Origin: Candidatus Saccharimonadota bacterium
GTDB lineage: Bacteria; Patescibacteriota; Saccharimonadia; Saccharimonadales; Saccharimonadaceae
DNA length: 8,679 nucleotides
Assembly (NCBI GenBank): GCA_030536095.1
Contig: JAUNQQ010000010.1
Span: 1 to 8,679, forward strand
Direction: 5' to 3'
This document shows, piece by piece, positions 1 through 5,918 of the stretch (its first letter is position 1; the number at the start of each line of letters is the position of its first letter). The position numbers and the translations under genes are program-made. The notes below the pieces were generated by a model, which ran no database searches, was not told the DNA's origin, and saw only the letters and a list, made by a program, of their open reading frames with translations.

Positions 1-1077
1 GGTCAGCCAAAGTCCAGCTTTAATATCCGAAAAATCATGGACGAGGGAAAAATCCTCGTAGTAAACCTCTCTAAAGGCCTAATCGGCGAAGATAATGCCG
101 GCATCCTTGGCGCCTTTCTCGTTACAAAAGTTCAGCTCGCTGCTATGGGCCGCTCTGATATTGAAGACGTTAGGGATCGTCGCCCATTTTTTCTCTATGT
201 TGATGAGTTCCAGAATTTCGCCACCGAATCTTTTGCGACTATTCTCTCCGAAGCCCGAAAATACGGCCTAAATCTCACCGTCGCAAACCAGTATATCTCC
301 CAGATGACCCCCGAAGTTCGCGACGCGGTCTTTGGTAATGTCGGAACAACTATTTCCTTCCGTGTTTCCGCCGATGATGCCCCGATGCTTGCTAAACAAT
401 TCGAGCCAACCTTTACTGACGCCGATATTCTTCAGCTCAATAATCGCAATTTTATTATTTCTATGATTATTAACGGCGAAAAAGTCCCTGCCTTCTCCGC
501 CACCACTCTCTCTCTTCCTACTACGCCCGATGATAATTTTAATGCCATTATTGAACATTCTCGCGCCGTCTTTTCTCGCCCTCGCACCGAAGTTGAAGCA
601 GAAATTCGCGAAAATATCGAACAGGCCGAAAAATATAAAAAAGAGCTTTCTGATTCTGGTCGCGAACAGGGAACTACAAGCAATAAACCCCAATTCGCCA
701 TCCAAGACCCCTCTGGAAATTTCCGTCCCGTCTCGCGCCAGAATAATGACCCCGCCGCACGCCTTCGCCAGGATTTTAAGAAAAGTAAAATCTCCCCGGA
801 TGCCGCTGAGAATAAAACTAACCGCCCCACTCTAAAAGATCTCGGCGCACTTGTTAATTCTGGTCAGCTCTCTCCTGTTAAAACCCCTCAAATTCAATCT
901 CGACAACCACAGGCAGTTACACAACCACAAACTCCTCAACAATCCCAGACGACAGTACGTCCGCAGACTCCCCCACAATCCCAACCCCACAACACTTTAT
1001 CCTCCTCAAAACCGCGCCAGCGCAATCGCAATTACAGTCGCTACCGCCGTCGTCAAGGCAATAAAACAGGGAATTAA
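1..1077 (+). CDS. TraG/VirD4-like type IV secretion ATPase, C-terminal part (5' end outside window)
   Basis: The frame is open to the window edge, so the true start lies upstream; the first Met (base 37) is internal. Visible parts are a beta-strand segment (KILVVNLSKG), a hydrophobic Walker-B-like strand ending in acidic residues (FFLYVDEFQNF, bases 184-219), and a following helix and strand with the conserved Gln patch (LTVANQYISQM). This order matches the C-terminal half of the TraG/TraD/VirD4 coupling-ATPase fold (TraM-recognition type) common in Patescibacteria. The Walker A half is not in the window. From about base 680 the protein becomes low-complexity: a Pro/Gln/Ser/Thr-rich linker (about bases 880-1000) and then a strongly basic Arg/Asn/Tyr end (bases 1012-1062), which could contact nucleic acid or membrane lipid. 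Such ATPases act at the inner membrane and energise DNA or protein transfer. Whether this one is conjugative cannot be told here. A VirB4-like ATPase is the main alternative. Confidence 0.85.
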   Translation, partial: GQPKSSFNIRKIMDEGKILVVNLSKGLIGEDNAGILGAFLVTKVQLAAMGRSDIEDVRDRRPFFLYVDEFQNFATESFATILSEARKYGLNLTVANQYISQMTPEVRDAVFGNVGTTISFRVSADDAPMLAKQFEPTFTDADILQLNNRNFIISMIINGEKVPAFSATTLSLPTTPDDNFNAIIEHSRAVFSRPRTEVEAEIRENIEQAEKYKKELSDSGREQGTTSNKPQFAIQDPSGNFRPVSRQNNDPAARLRQDFKKSKISPDAAENKTNRPTLKDLGALVNSGQLSPVKTPQIQSRQPQAVTQPQTPQQSQTTVRPQTPPQSQPHNTLSSSKPRQRNRNYSRYRRRQGNKTGN

Positions 1078-1231
1078 TACTCTCGATTCGCTTCCGAGTC
1101 CCAGTTTAGCCCCGCTCGCTAACTGCTGATTCTCCGCTATTTCTGCCTCCGCGATAAGTCCAAGAAGCCCGACTCACATAGCCTTAAAATCCTTTCTAAA
1201 TTCTTACGCACCTCTAATTTTTCCCATTCCC

Positions 1232-1255
1232 AAACAGGGAATTACTTCCCTGTTT
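1232..1255 (+). terminator. Perfect 10-bp hairpin, probable terminator of the TraG-like gene
   Basis: AAACAGGGAA and TTCCCTGTTT form a perfect 10-bp stem around a TTAC loop, 155 nt after the stop codon of the upstream gene. The 3' flank (CTTCTCC) is only partly T-rich, so termination may be weak or factor-aided. The left arm repeats 13 nt present at the end of the upstream gene. Confidence 0.5.
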
Positions 1256-1597
1256 CTTCTCCTAGTAATTCCCCTCTTTCAAGAATTTTTATCTTTTATC
1301 ACCTTATAATCCGTCTTCTAATTTACTCAGAATCTCCCCTCAAGTCATCAAAACTCGCTCCAAAAAGCCTTAGTAGCAGCCAAAACCCTAGCTCGACCCA
1401 AACCAAAGCGGCATCATAATACAAAAGAATAACCACATCCGCGCGAGAGAATCACTTACTACTTTCCCAACTTTTTCTCACCCACCCAACCATTTTCTCG
1501 TCGTATTTCAACGATTACTTAATCGTCTTTTTGCGCCAAGTCTAATGTCGCACAATGTATATTTTACGACGCAAGACTATGAATAAAACCAGGTAAG

Positions 1598-1734
1598 ACA
1601 GTGTAGGCTGAATTCATAATGTCCGACAGGACATTATCGGAGTTTTGCGGATTGACTTTTTAAAGTTCACTTTTACAAAGTCCAATCCGCAAAACTCCGA
1701 TAGCCCGTAGGGTCATGAATTCCAGCCTATCTGT
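1598..1734. repeat. 137-nt cloverleaf-like inverted-repeat element
   Basis: The outer arms pair in three blocks: ACAG/CTGT, TAGGCTG/CAGCCTA and AATTCAT/ATGAATT, with small bulges including an extra C on the right arm. Inside lie a side hairpin (AATGTCC-GACA-GGACATT, 1618-1635), a central perfect 20-bp stem (1635-1654 with 1683-1702) that continues as ACTTT/AAAGT past a single extra C, and a small CCC-GTA-GGG hairpin (1704-1712). Together they make a four-way junction. This could be a structured RNA, a DNA cruciform used for replication or transfer, or a non-autonomous mobile element. The sequence alone does not decide, and no promoter clearly drives it. Confidence 0.6.
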
Positions 1735-1761
1735 TGGCTGACTTTCGAATAATCGCGCAGG

Positions 1762-1783
1762 CGTCTGGCGCCCGCGCCAGACG
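1762..1783. repeat. GC-rich hairpin
   Basis: CGTCTGGCGC and GCGCCAGACG form a perfect inverted repeat with only CC between them (in practice a 9-bp stem with a 4-nt loop). It lacks a T-tract on either side, so it is not a typical intrinsic terminator. It lies 27 nt after the cloverleaf-like element and may belong to the same structured segment. Confidence 0.55.
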
Positions 1784-2124
1784 ACACAAACCCCGTCTAA
1801 CCCCCGCCAAAAACCACTCTTCCGAGCTCTTCTCGTCCTCCGGGGAATTACTCCAGAATTACAAAATCCCTCCACCCCTGTTAAGCTCCTTGACCCAATG
1901 CATTTTAGATTATCTAATCACATATTTAGCCATATTTTACCATAAATTTCAAAATTTTTCTAATTCCCCTCCAAATCTTTTCCGGTGTGCTTCCCCATCA
2001 TCCTCACCCCCCTAGCCAGCCACAGCTCCCCATCTTCCCCTCTAAAAAAATCGCCTGTAATTCCCCGCTCTATGCAAAAACCGAACAAAAACCGAACTAA
2101 TTCCACCAACCCAAAATTCTAAAA

Positions 2125-2145
2125 ACCGCGCCAAAACAGCGCGGT
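2125..2145 (-). terminator. Intrinsic terminator of the 76-aa gene
   Basis: Read on the - strand, a 7-bp GC-rich stem (ACCGCGC/GCGCGGT) closes a 7-nt loop (TGTTTTG) and runs straight into TTTTTAG. It starts about 25 nt after the TAA of the small gene, the expected place for a rho-independent terminator, and supports that gene being transcribed. Confidence 0.8.
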
Positions 2146-2169
2146 CATCCAACTATCCACCATTCTCAG

Positions 2170-2400
2170 TTAAAGCCAACTTGCTCTCCGCGCCCGAAAA
2201 TTCGCCTCCAGTTCTCTAAGACACATTTCGTCCGCCCATCTCGCCGCCTCCTCCGTCGCCCTCAACTCCACAGGAACTACAGAAAGCTTCTTCGCCTCAG
2301 ATATAGGCACTACCTTTTTCGCAAGGCACGCCCTTTCAGCACCAGATAACTCAGGATAAACAAATCCCTCATTCTCTTCCAACGAACGTATTTTAGCCAT
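2170..2400 (-). CDS. Small conserved-looking hypothetical protein, 76 aa
   Basis: I do not recognise the family. The product is charged and mostly helix-forming, with many Glu, Ala, Arg and Lys residues, no membrane segment and no signal peptide. It contains two Cys residues (about 25 and 60), too far apart and too few for a zinc finger. The gene is supported by its surroundings: GAGGTG five bases before the ATG is a good Shine-Dalgarno site, a sigma-70-type promoter lies upstream, and a strong terminator follows the stop. It is the only gene here with a clear ribosome site and a 5' UTR of about 54 nt. It is divergent from the ftsQ-like gene, and the two promoters share a 129-nt gap. Function unknown; a small regulator is possible but not shown. 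Confidence 0.65.
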   Translation of the reverse strand: MAKIRSLEENEGFVYPELSGAERACLAKKVVPISEAKKLSVVPVELRATEEAARWADEMCLRELEANFRARRASWL

Positions 2401-2404
2401 TTTT

Positions 2405-2411
2405 CCACCTC
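2405..2411 (-). promoter_or_regulatory. Shine-Dalgarno site of the 76-aa gene
   Basis: On the - strand GAGGTGG sits with GAGGTG ending 5 nt before the ATG. It fixes the start codon and shows that this genome does use Shine-Dalgarno initiation for some genes, in contrast to the five leaderless-type genes nearby. Confidence 0.7.
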
Positions 2412-2434
2412 ACAAGTCGAACCAAAATGTCCTA

Positions 2435-2451
2435 AAGTCTTTTTAAGACTT
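2435..2451 (-). promoter_or_regulatory. 5' UTR hairpin of the 76-aa gene
   Basis: AAGTCTT and AAGACTT form a 7-bp stem with a 3-nt loop. It starts only a few nt after the expected transcription start, so it would cap the 5' end of the mRNA. It could stabilise the transcript or act as an operator; no alternative fold that would hide the ribosome site is obvious. Confidence 0.5.
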
Positions 2452-2460
2452 CACTCCTCC

Positions 2461-2490
2461 ATTATACTACGATCATCCCCTAAACCTCAA
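2461..2490 (-). promoter_or_regulatory. Promoter of the 76-aa gene
   Basis: On the - strand TTGAGG (-35, 4 of 6 consensus) and TATAAT (-10, 6 of 6) are 18 nt apart. The expected start is near 2454. Unlike the other promoters in the window this -10 lacks the upstream TGN and has a -35-like box. Confidence 0.6.
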
Positions 2491-2514
2491 GCTATTTCAG
2501 CCATAACCATTTTA

Positions 2515-2523
2515 TGCTATAAT
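2515..2523 (+). promoter_or_regulatory. Extended -10 promoter of the ftsQ-like gene (leaderless geometry)
   Basis: TGCTATAAT is a perfect extended -10. Six nt separate it from the ATG, so transcription should start at or within a base or two of the start codon, leaving no room for a ribosome site. Confidence 0.75.
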
Positions 2524-2529
2524 TATCAT

Positions 2530-3054
2530 ATGAAAGTCGGTCAAACCATTACTGCGCGTCGCGAGAAACTCGAATCGGAATCCTCCCGCATGAAAGCCCG
2601 CGAAAAAAAGCATAAAAAACAGAATTTTCTCACATTTGCCTTTATTCTTATCATTCTCGCCATTATCGGCCTAATCGCCTTCTCCATCCACAATTATTTC
2701 TCTCAGCCCGTCATCGACCAAGCCCCCGAACCGACCCTTGAGCCAACCGTCCCCATTACCGACGAATCCAATACCGGCAAAATCTCTGCTCGCACAAAAA
2801 CCTTCATCGCACAACTCGAATCCGATCTAAAGGACGAAAATCTCACTCTCATTTCTGCCGCCATCCCCGCCGATAAGATTCGCGAAGTTGATTTTCATCT
2901 TGACGGTACCCCCTATTATTTCAAAGCCAATCTTGATCGCGACCCCGCCGAAACCGCCGAAGATGCCCGCCGCATGATTTCCTATCTCATCGAACGCGGC
3001 CTCACTCCTACCTATGTCGATCTCCGCGTCCCCCGAAAAGCCTATTATAAATAA
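2530..3054 (+). CDS. Short FtsQ/DivIB-like division protein
   Basis: This is a bitopic protein of 174 aa. It has a basic cytoplasmic N-terminus (1-31), one membrane helix (about 33-53), a Pro/Glu-rich linker (58-80) and a small extracytoplasmic domain. The C-terminal part, from VDFHLDG (about 120) through a helix (AEDARRMISYLIERG) to TYVDLRVPRKAYYK, resembles the end of the FtsQ beta domain, where a conserved yIDLR strand closes the fold. FtsQ/DivIB proteins scaffold the divisome and recruit FtsB/FtsL. At 174 aa it is well below the usual ~250-280 aa; a complete POTRA domain does not seem to fit between the linker and the beta-like part. The first ATG is chosen because a perfect promoter ends 6 nt before it; Met21 is the alternative. 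Neighbouring murG, ftsW and mraY support the assignment, but similarity is limited to the C-terminus. Confidence 0.6.
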   Translation: MKVGQTITARREKLESESSRMKAREKKHKKQNFLTFAFILIILAIIGLIAFSIHNYFSQPVIDQAPEPTLEPTVPITDESNTGKISARTKTFIAQLESDLKDENLTLISAAIPADKIREVDFHLDGTPYYFKANLDRDPAETAEDARRMISYLIERGLTPTYVDLRVPRKAYYK

Positions 3055-3102
3055 TCACAAATCCCAAACAATAAAACTCACCCTAAAAAATCATACATAC
3101 AG

Positions 3103-3226
3103 TAAAAACGATTTCTAGGGATGGAGTCCGAGGAAGAAGGAGCACCGGAAGGGGGTTGGGTTTTACACCCTACCCCCTGAGGAGCGCACCTTCTGACGAC
3201 GGAATCCGCCCTAGAAATCGTTTTTA
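3103..3226 (+). repeat. Structured element copy 1 (between ftsQ-like gene and murG)
   Basis: The 124-nt element has perfect 18-nt outer arms (TAAAAACGATTTCTAGGG and its complement). Inside are a stem at 3122-3129/3201-3208 with one G-A mismatch, a purine-rich internal loop (GAGGA/GACGAC), a 6-bp stem AGAAGG/CCTTCT, an unpaired zone, and a terminal hairpin with a 7-bp stem, a T-T mismatch, GGGT/ACCC and a TTTAC loop. The same architecture recurs at 4520-4642. Its right end covers the TAA stop of murG, and its left end is 48 nt after the ftsQ-like stop. The A and T tracts at the base would allow termination in both directions between these convergent genes. G-U wobbles and G-A mismatches favour a + strand RNA. 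I know no named family that fits. Confidence 0.8.
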
Positions 3227-4447
3227 CCTCGCCTTCAGCACAATCTCCGCTAACAACCTTGCCGCCTCCGGCCTCGCCATCTCATGCAACTTCTCCCCCA
3301 GTTCTTCCCTTTTCTTCTCACTTTTAACCAATCTCTCTGTCGCCTCCAACAACACCTCCGGCTTCCTCACTACCCGCTCATCATAAATCACCTCCGCCGC
3401 CCCCATCGTCGCCATTTTCTCCGCATTTTTCACCTGATGACTCCCAGGTAATTTCTCAAACGGCACCAATATCACCGCCTTTTTCAACGCCGCTAGTTCC
3501 GCCACCGTTGTCGCCCCCGCCCGCGATATCACCACATCCGCCGCCCCCATCAGCTCACTCATCGTCGTATTAAACGCCCACATCCGAAAATCACTCGTCA
3601 GCTTCGCTTTATCCCATTCTTCGTATTTCTTTAGGTCTAGCATTTCCCCAAAATGTTTCCGCCCCGCCACCAGCCCCACACTCGCAAATTTCAGCATCTC
3701 CGGCAAAATCTCCCTCATCGCCTCATCGATATGCAATGCCCCCTGACTGCCGCCCGTCACCACTACTAGCGGCCGCGACGTCGAAAACCCAAACGCCTTT
3801 TTCAGACTTTTTTGACGAGCCACACCCACCGGCCGAAATTCCGGCGCCACCGGCGTCCCCACAAATTTCCACTTTCTCGGTGCCTCGTCCTCATCAAACG
3901 GCACCCCCATCGCCACCACCTGCGCCTTTTTCATCAACATCCGATTCGCCAACCCCGTTGCCGCATCACTTTCGTGAATCACATACGGAATCCCCAACCA
4001 ACCTGCTACCACCCCAACTGGCAACCCCACATATCCACCTTTTAAAAAAATCACGTCTGGCCGCGTCGTCCTCGGCAAAAGCCAAATAAAACTCTGTATA
4101 AATGCTAAAATTATCCTAAACAAATCAATAAAATTCTTAAAAATCAGGTCTTTCAGTGTGATATCCCAATTCCGAAAATAATCCAAAAAACTCCACCCCG
4201 CATATCTCCGCAACTTCCCCGCCGAAATTTTTTTCACCCGAATATACTTCCGTTTCCCCGATAGCTTCGATTCCCTACCCGTATTTACCCCAATTTCCGT
4301 TGTAATTTTCTCAACATTCCGATAATATTTCCGGTCCGTCCAAAACTCCACCCTCGTCCGCGGCTTCATCTCCAAAATCTCCCGCACCACCGCCACCGCC
4401 GGCGTAATATGCCCTCCGCTCCCCCCTCCAACTACCAACACTTTCAT
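3224..4447 (-). CDS. murG: UDP-GlcNAc:lipid I N-acetylglucosaminyltransferase MurG
   Basis: MurG transfers GlcNAc from UDP-GlcNAc to lipid I on the inner face of the membrane, giving lipid II. It is a GT-B fold enzyme. The N-domain has GGGSGGHITPA (7-17), GGYVGLP (137-143) and HESDAATGLANR (158-169). The C-domain has GGSQGA (232-237), SRAGATTVAEL (308-318) and SHQVKNAE (336-343), which form the UDP-GlcNAc site. The length of 407 aa exceeds the usual ~360. The excess lies between residues 40 and 128 and includes a hydrophobic, amphipathic stretch (about 103-124) that may deepen membrane contact. HESD replaces the more usual HEQN. The gene has its own promoter 6 nt upstream, so its mRNA is predicted to be leaderless and monocistronic. 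The TAA stop is embedded in the outer arm of structured element copy 1. Confidence 0.97.
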   Translation of the reverse strand: MKVLVVGGGSGGHITPAVAVVREILEMKPRTRVEFWTDRKYYRNVEKITTEIGVNTGRESKLSGKRKYIRVKKISAGKLRRYAGWSFLDYFRNWDITLKDLIFKNFIDLFRIILAFIQSFIWLLPRTTRPDVIFLKGGYVGLPVGVVAGWLGIPYVIHESDAATGLANRMLMKKAQVVAMGVPFDEDEAPRKWKFVGTPVAPEFRPVGVARQKSLKKAFGFSTSRPLVVVTGGSQGALHIDEAMREILPEMLKFASVGLVAGRKHFGEMLDLKKYEEWDKAKLTSDFRMWAFNTTMSELMGAADVVISRAGATTVAELAALKKAVILVPFEKLPGSHQVKNAEKMATMGAAEVIYDERVVRKPEVLLEATERLVKSEKKREELGEKLHEMARPEAARLLAEIVLKAR

Positions 4448-4453
4448 ATTTCC

Positions 4454-4462
4454 ATTATATCA
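4454..4462 (-). promoter_or_regulatory. Extended -10 promoter of murG (leaderless geometry)
   Basis: On the - strand TGATATAAT lies 6 nt (GGAAAT) before the ATG. No good -35 is present, as is usual for extended -10 promoters. It allows murG to be transcribed independently of ftsW. Confidence 0.75.
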
Positions 4463-4519
4463 TACTTCTTCCTGTTCAAAAAACAATTTCTACTAGCAAG
4501 ACCCGATTCTACCAGTTAA

Positions 4520-4642
4520 TAAAAATGATTTCTAGGGATGAAATCCGAAGATGTAGCGAGGAGCGGAAGGAGTTGGGTTTAACACCTTACTCCTGAGCAC
4601 TGGAGCTACAGACGAAGGAGTTTGCCCTAGAAGTCATTTTTA
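4520..4642 (+). repeat. Structured element copy 2 (between murG start and ftsW end)
   Basis: The 123-nt element has the same fold as the one at 3103-3226: 18-nt outer arms (TAAAAATGATTTCTAGGG with one G-U), a stem at 4539-4546/4617-4624 with the A-G mismatch swapped relative to copy 1, an internal loop GAAGA/GACGAA, a 6-bp stem TGTAGC/GCTACA, and a terminal hairpin AGGAGT/ACTCCT, T-T mismatch, GGGT/ACCT, TTAAC loop. Paired bases differ from copy 1 in a compensatory way. The right end covers the TAA stop of ftsW, and the left end is 58 nt upstream of the murG promoter. It could end the ftsW transcript. No gene on the + strand leads into it, and I find no clear + strand promoter for it. Confidence 0.8.
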
Positions 4643-5821
4643 GACTTTCCTCCTCCGATATACCCCCTCCGCCTTCGTTTTCCTCCTCGTATAACATGAC
4701 ATCTGTCCCACCATTCCCACCGCATACGCGATAAAAATCATACTTGTTCCTCCATAACTCAAAAGCGGCAACGTAATCCCCGTCAGTGGGATCAATCCCG
4801 TCATCGCCGCGATATTCACCACCACATGTGTCCCAATCCATGCAAACACCCCCGTCGCAATCAACTCTTCTTCCTCATCCACCTCCCCCGCCACCCTTAA
4901 AATATTCGTCAGCAATATCAAAAACGCCAATAAAATCACCGTAAGCCCCAAAAACCCAAATGTCTCCCCCATAATTGCAAACACCGAGTCATTAATCGAC
5001 TCCGGTAAATATCCCGTCGCCTGCACACTATTTCCCAACCCCACCCCAAAGAGTCCCCCTGTCCCAATCGCAAGCATCGCATTATCAATGTGATACGACG
5101 AATCTGCATCCGCCTCCTGTCCGCTAAGATATGTCCTCACCCGATCCATCCGGTGCGGACTCGTAATCACCGCAAGCAACCCACCCACCAACAAAACCCC
5201 AAACACCACTCCAAAATACTTCGTCTGCATCCCACTCGCCCACAACATCGCCAGAATTATCGCAATCATCACTACTCCCGTCCCCATATCCTTCTGCGCC
5301 ACCACCACAAAAGCCAGCGCCGCCCCCGCCACAATCAGAAGCGGCACAAAAAACTCTTTCGTCTCAAATGTCCCCTCTTGCTTATGCTTAGAAATCAGTG
5401 TTGCAAGATATAAAATCATCGAAATCTTCAAAAGTTCCGCCGGTTGAAAACTAAATCCACCCAGATTAAACCACCGACATCCCCCTAGCGCACAAGTCAC
5501 AATCCCCCCGCTTTCCCCATGTTGCAGAAAAGCCATTACTGCCATCATCAAACACAGCACCAGCGCAGCAATCATCATCGCCCTCGCCCAACCAAACACC
5601 TTTCGGTATGGCACCTTCATCGCCACCATAAACGCCGCTATCGACAGTCCCACCGAAACCGCCTGATGAATAAAAAAATAATTCGTATCATAATTCACTC
5701 CATACGCCGAATTCATAAAATTCGCCCGCTGCGGCCCAATCGCATAAATAATCAGAAGCCCAATCGAAAGCAGCAACATCGTCACCACCCCAATCGTCCG
5801 ATTACTCTTATGCTTTCTCAT
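4640..5821 (-). CDS. ftsW: SEDS-family septal peptidoglycan glycosyltransferase FtsW
   Basis: FtsW polymerises lipid II into glycan strands at the division site together with a class B PBP. The 393-aa protein has the family's multi-pass hydrophobic profile and its signatures: CRWFNLGGFSFQPAELLKIS (115-134), QKDMGTG (176-182), the long extracytoplasmic loop with the conserved AIGTGGLFGVGLG and YLPESINDSVFAIMGETFG (251-289), and TGLIPLTGITLPLLSYGGTSM (341-361). The length is typical. RodA is the alternative within the same family; murG next door and the sequence near SYGGTS favour FtsW. The C-terminal tail is basic (TRRKTKAEGVYRRRKV). The first ATG is supported by the promoter 6 nt upstream. 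The stop TAA is the first triplet of structured element copy 2 read on this strand. Confidence 0.93.
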   Translation of the reverse strand: MRKHKSNRTIGVVTMLLLSIGLLIIYAIGPQRANFMNSAYGVNYDTNYFFIHQAVSVGLSIAAFMVAMKVPYRKVFGWARAMMIAALVLCLMMAVMAFLQHGESGGIVTCALGGCRWFNLGGFSFQPAELLKISMILYLATLISKHKQEGTFETKEFFVPLLIVAGAALAFVVVAQKDMGTGVVMIAIILAMLWASGMQTKYFGVVFGVLLVGGLLAVITSPHRMDRVRTYLSGQEADADSSYHIDNAMLAIGTGGLFGVGLGNSVQATGYLPESINDSVFAIMGETFGFLGLTVILLAFLILLTNILRVAGEVDEEEELIATGVFAWIGTHVVVNIAAMTGLIPLTGITLPLLSYGGTSMIFIAYAVGMVGQMSCYTRRKTKAEGVYRRRKV

Positions 5822-5827
5822 TCTTCC

Positions 5828-5836
5828 ATTATATCA
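5828..5836 (-). promoter_or_regulatory. Extended -10 promoter of ftsW (leaderless geometry)
   Basis: On the - strand TGATATAAT lies 6 nt (GGAAGA) before the ATG. It is identical to the murG promoter core and has the same spacing. The purines in the spacer are too close to the ATG to act as a ribosome site. Confidence 0.75.
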
Positions 5837-5918
5837 CATTCCACTCGCGCATCACTAATCTCCGCAAAAACCACTCAAACTCCCCATGAATAAAAAAACA
5901 AAAAGATAAAAGAAAGAC

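Larger units (their letters stand above)
1078..2169. other. Gene-poor intergenic region rich in inverted repeats
   Basis: No frame here has a credible gene: the open stretches are short, lack a ribosome site or leaderless promoter, and encode low-complexity Pro/Ser/Arg peptides. The stretch does hold at least five inverted repeats. These are the hairpin at 1232-1255, a weak one at 1511-1526 (ACGATT/AATCGT, then CTTTTTG), the cloverleaf-like element at 1598-1734, a GC-rich hairpin at 1762-1783 and a terminator at 2125-2145. It also holds an 11-nt tandem duplication (CAAAAACCGAA, 2075-2096). I recognise no tRNA, tmRNA, RNase P or SRP RNA signature on either strand. It separates the secretion gene from the division genes and could be the edge of an acquired segment, but no attachment site or transposase is visible. 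Confidence 0.6.

Noticed and set aside
1305..1310. TATAAT on the + strand as a promoter
   Set aside because: It has no TG extension, no -35 at a usable distance and no gene or structured element close downstream; likely chance in AT-rich sequence.
1598..1734. Integron attC site
   Set aside because: The imperfect hairpin with extra unpaired bases is reminiscent of attC, but the ends do not match the RYYYAAC/GTTRRRY boxes and no integrase or cassette array is present.
1660..1875. 71-codon open frame on the - strand in the intergenic region
   Set aside because: It overlaps the stems of the inverted-repeat elements, has Arg/Gly-rich composition typical of chance frames, and lacks any start signal.
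1734..2015. 93-codon open frame on the + strand in the intergenic region
   Set aside because: Its start falls at the edge of the cloverleaf-like element and it runs through the GC hairpin. The peptide ends in low-complexity Ser/Pro, with no ribosome site or TGNTATAAT before the ATG.
2075..2096. CRISPR-like repeat
   Set aside because: It is only two adjacent 11-nt units (CAAAAACCGAA) with no spacers, a simple tandem duplication in A-rich intergenic DNA.
3156..3386. 76-codon open frame on the + strand over element 1 and the end of murG
   Set aside because: It starts inside the terminal hairpin of the structured element and is antisense to murG, with no supporting signals.
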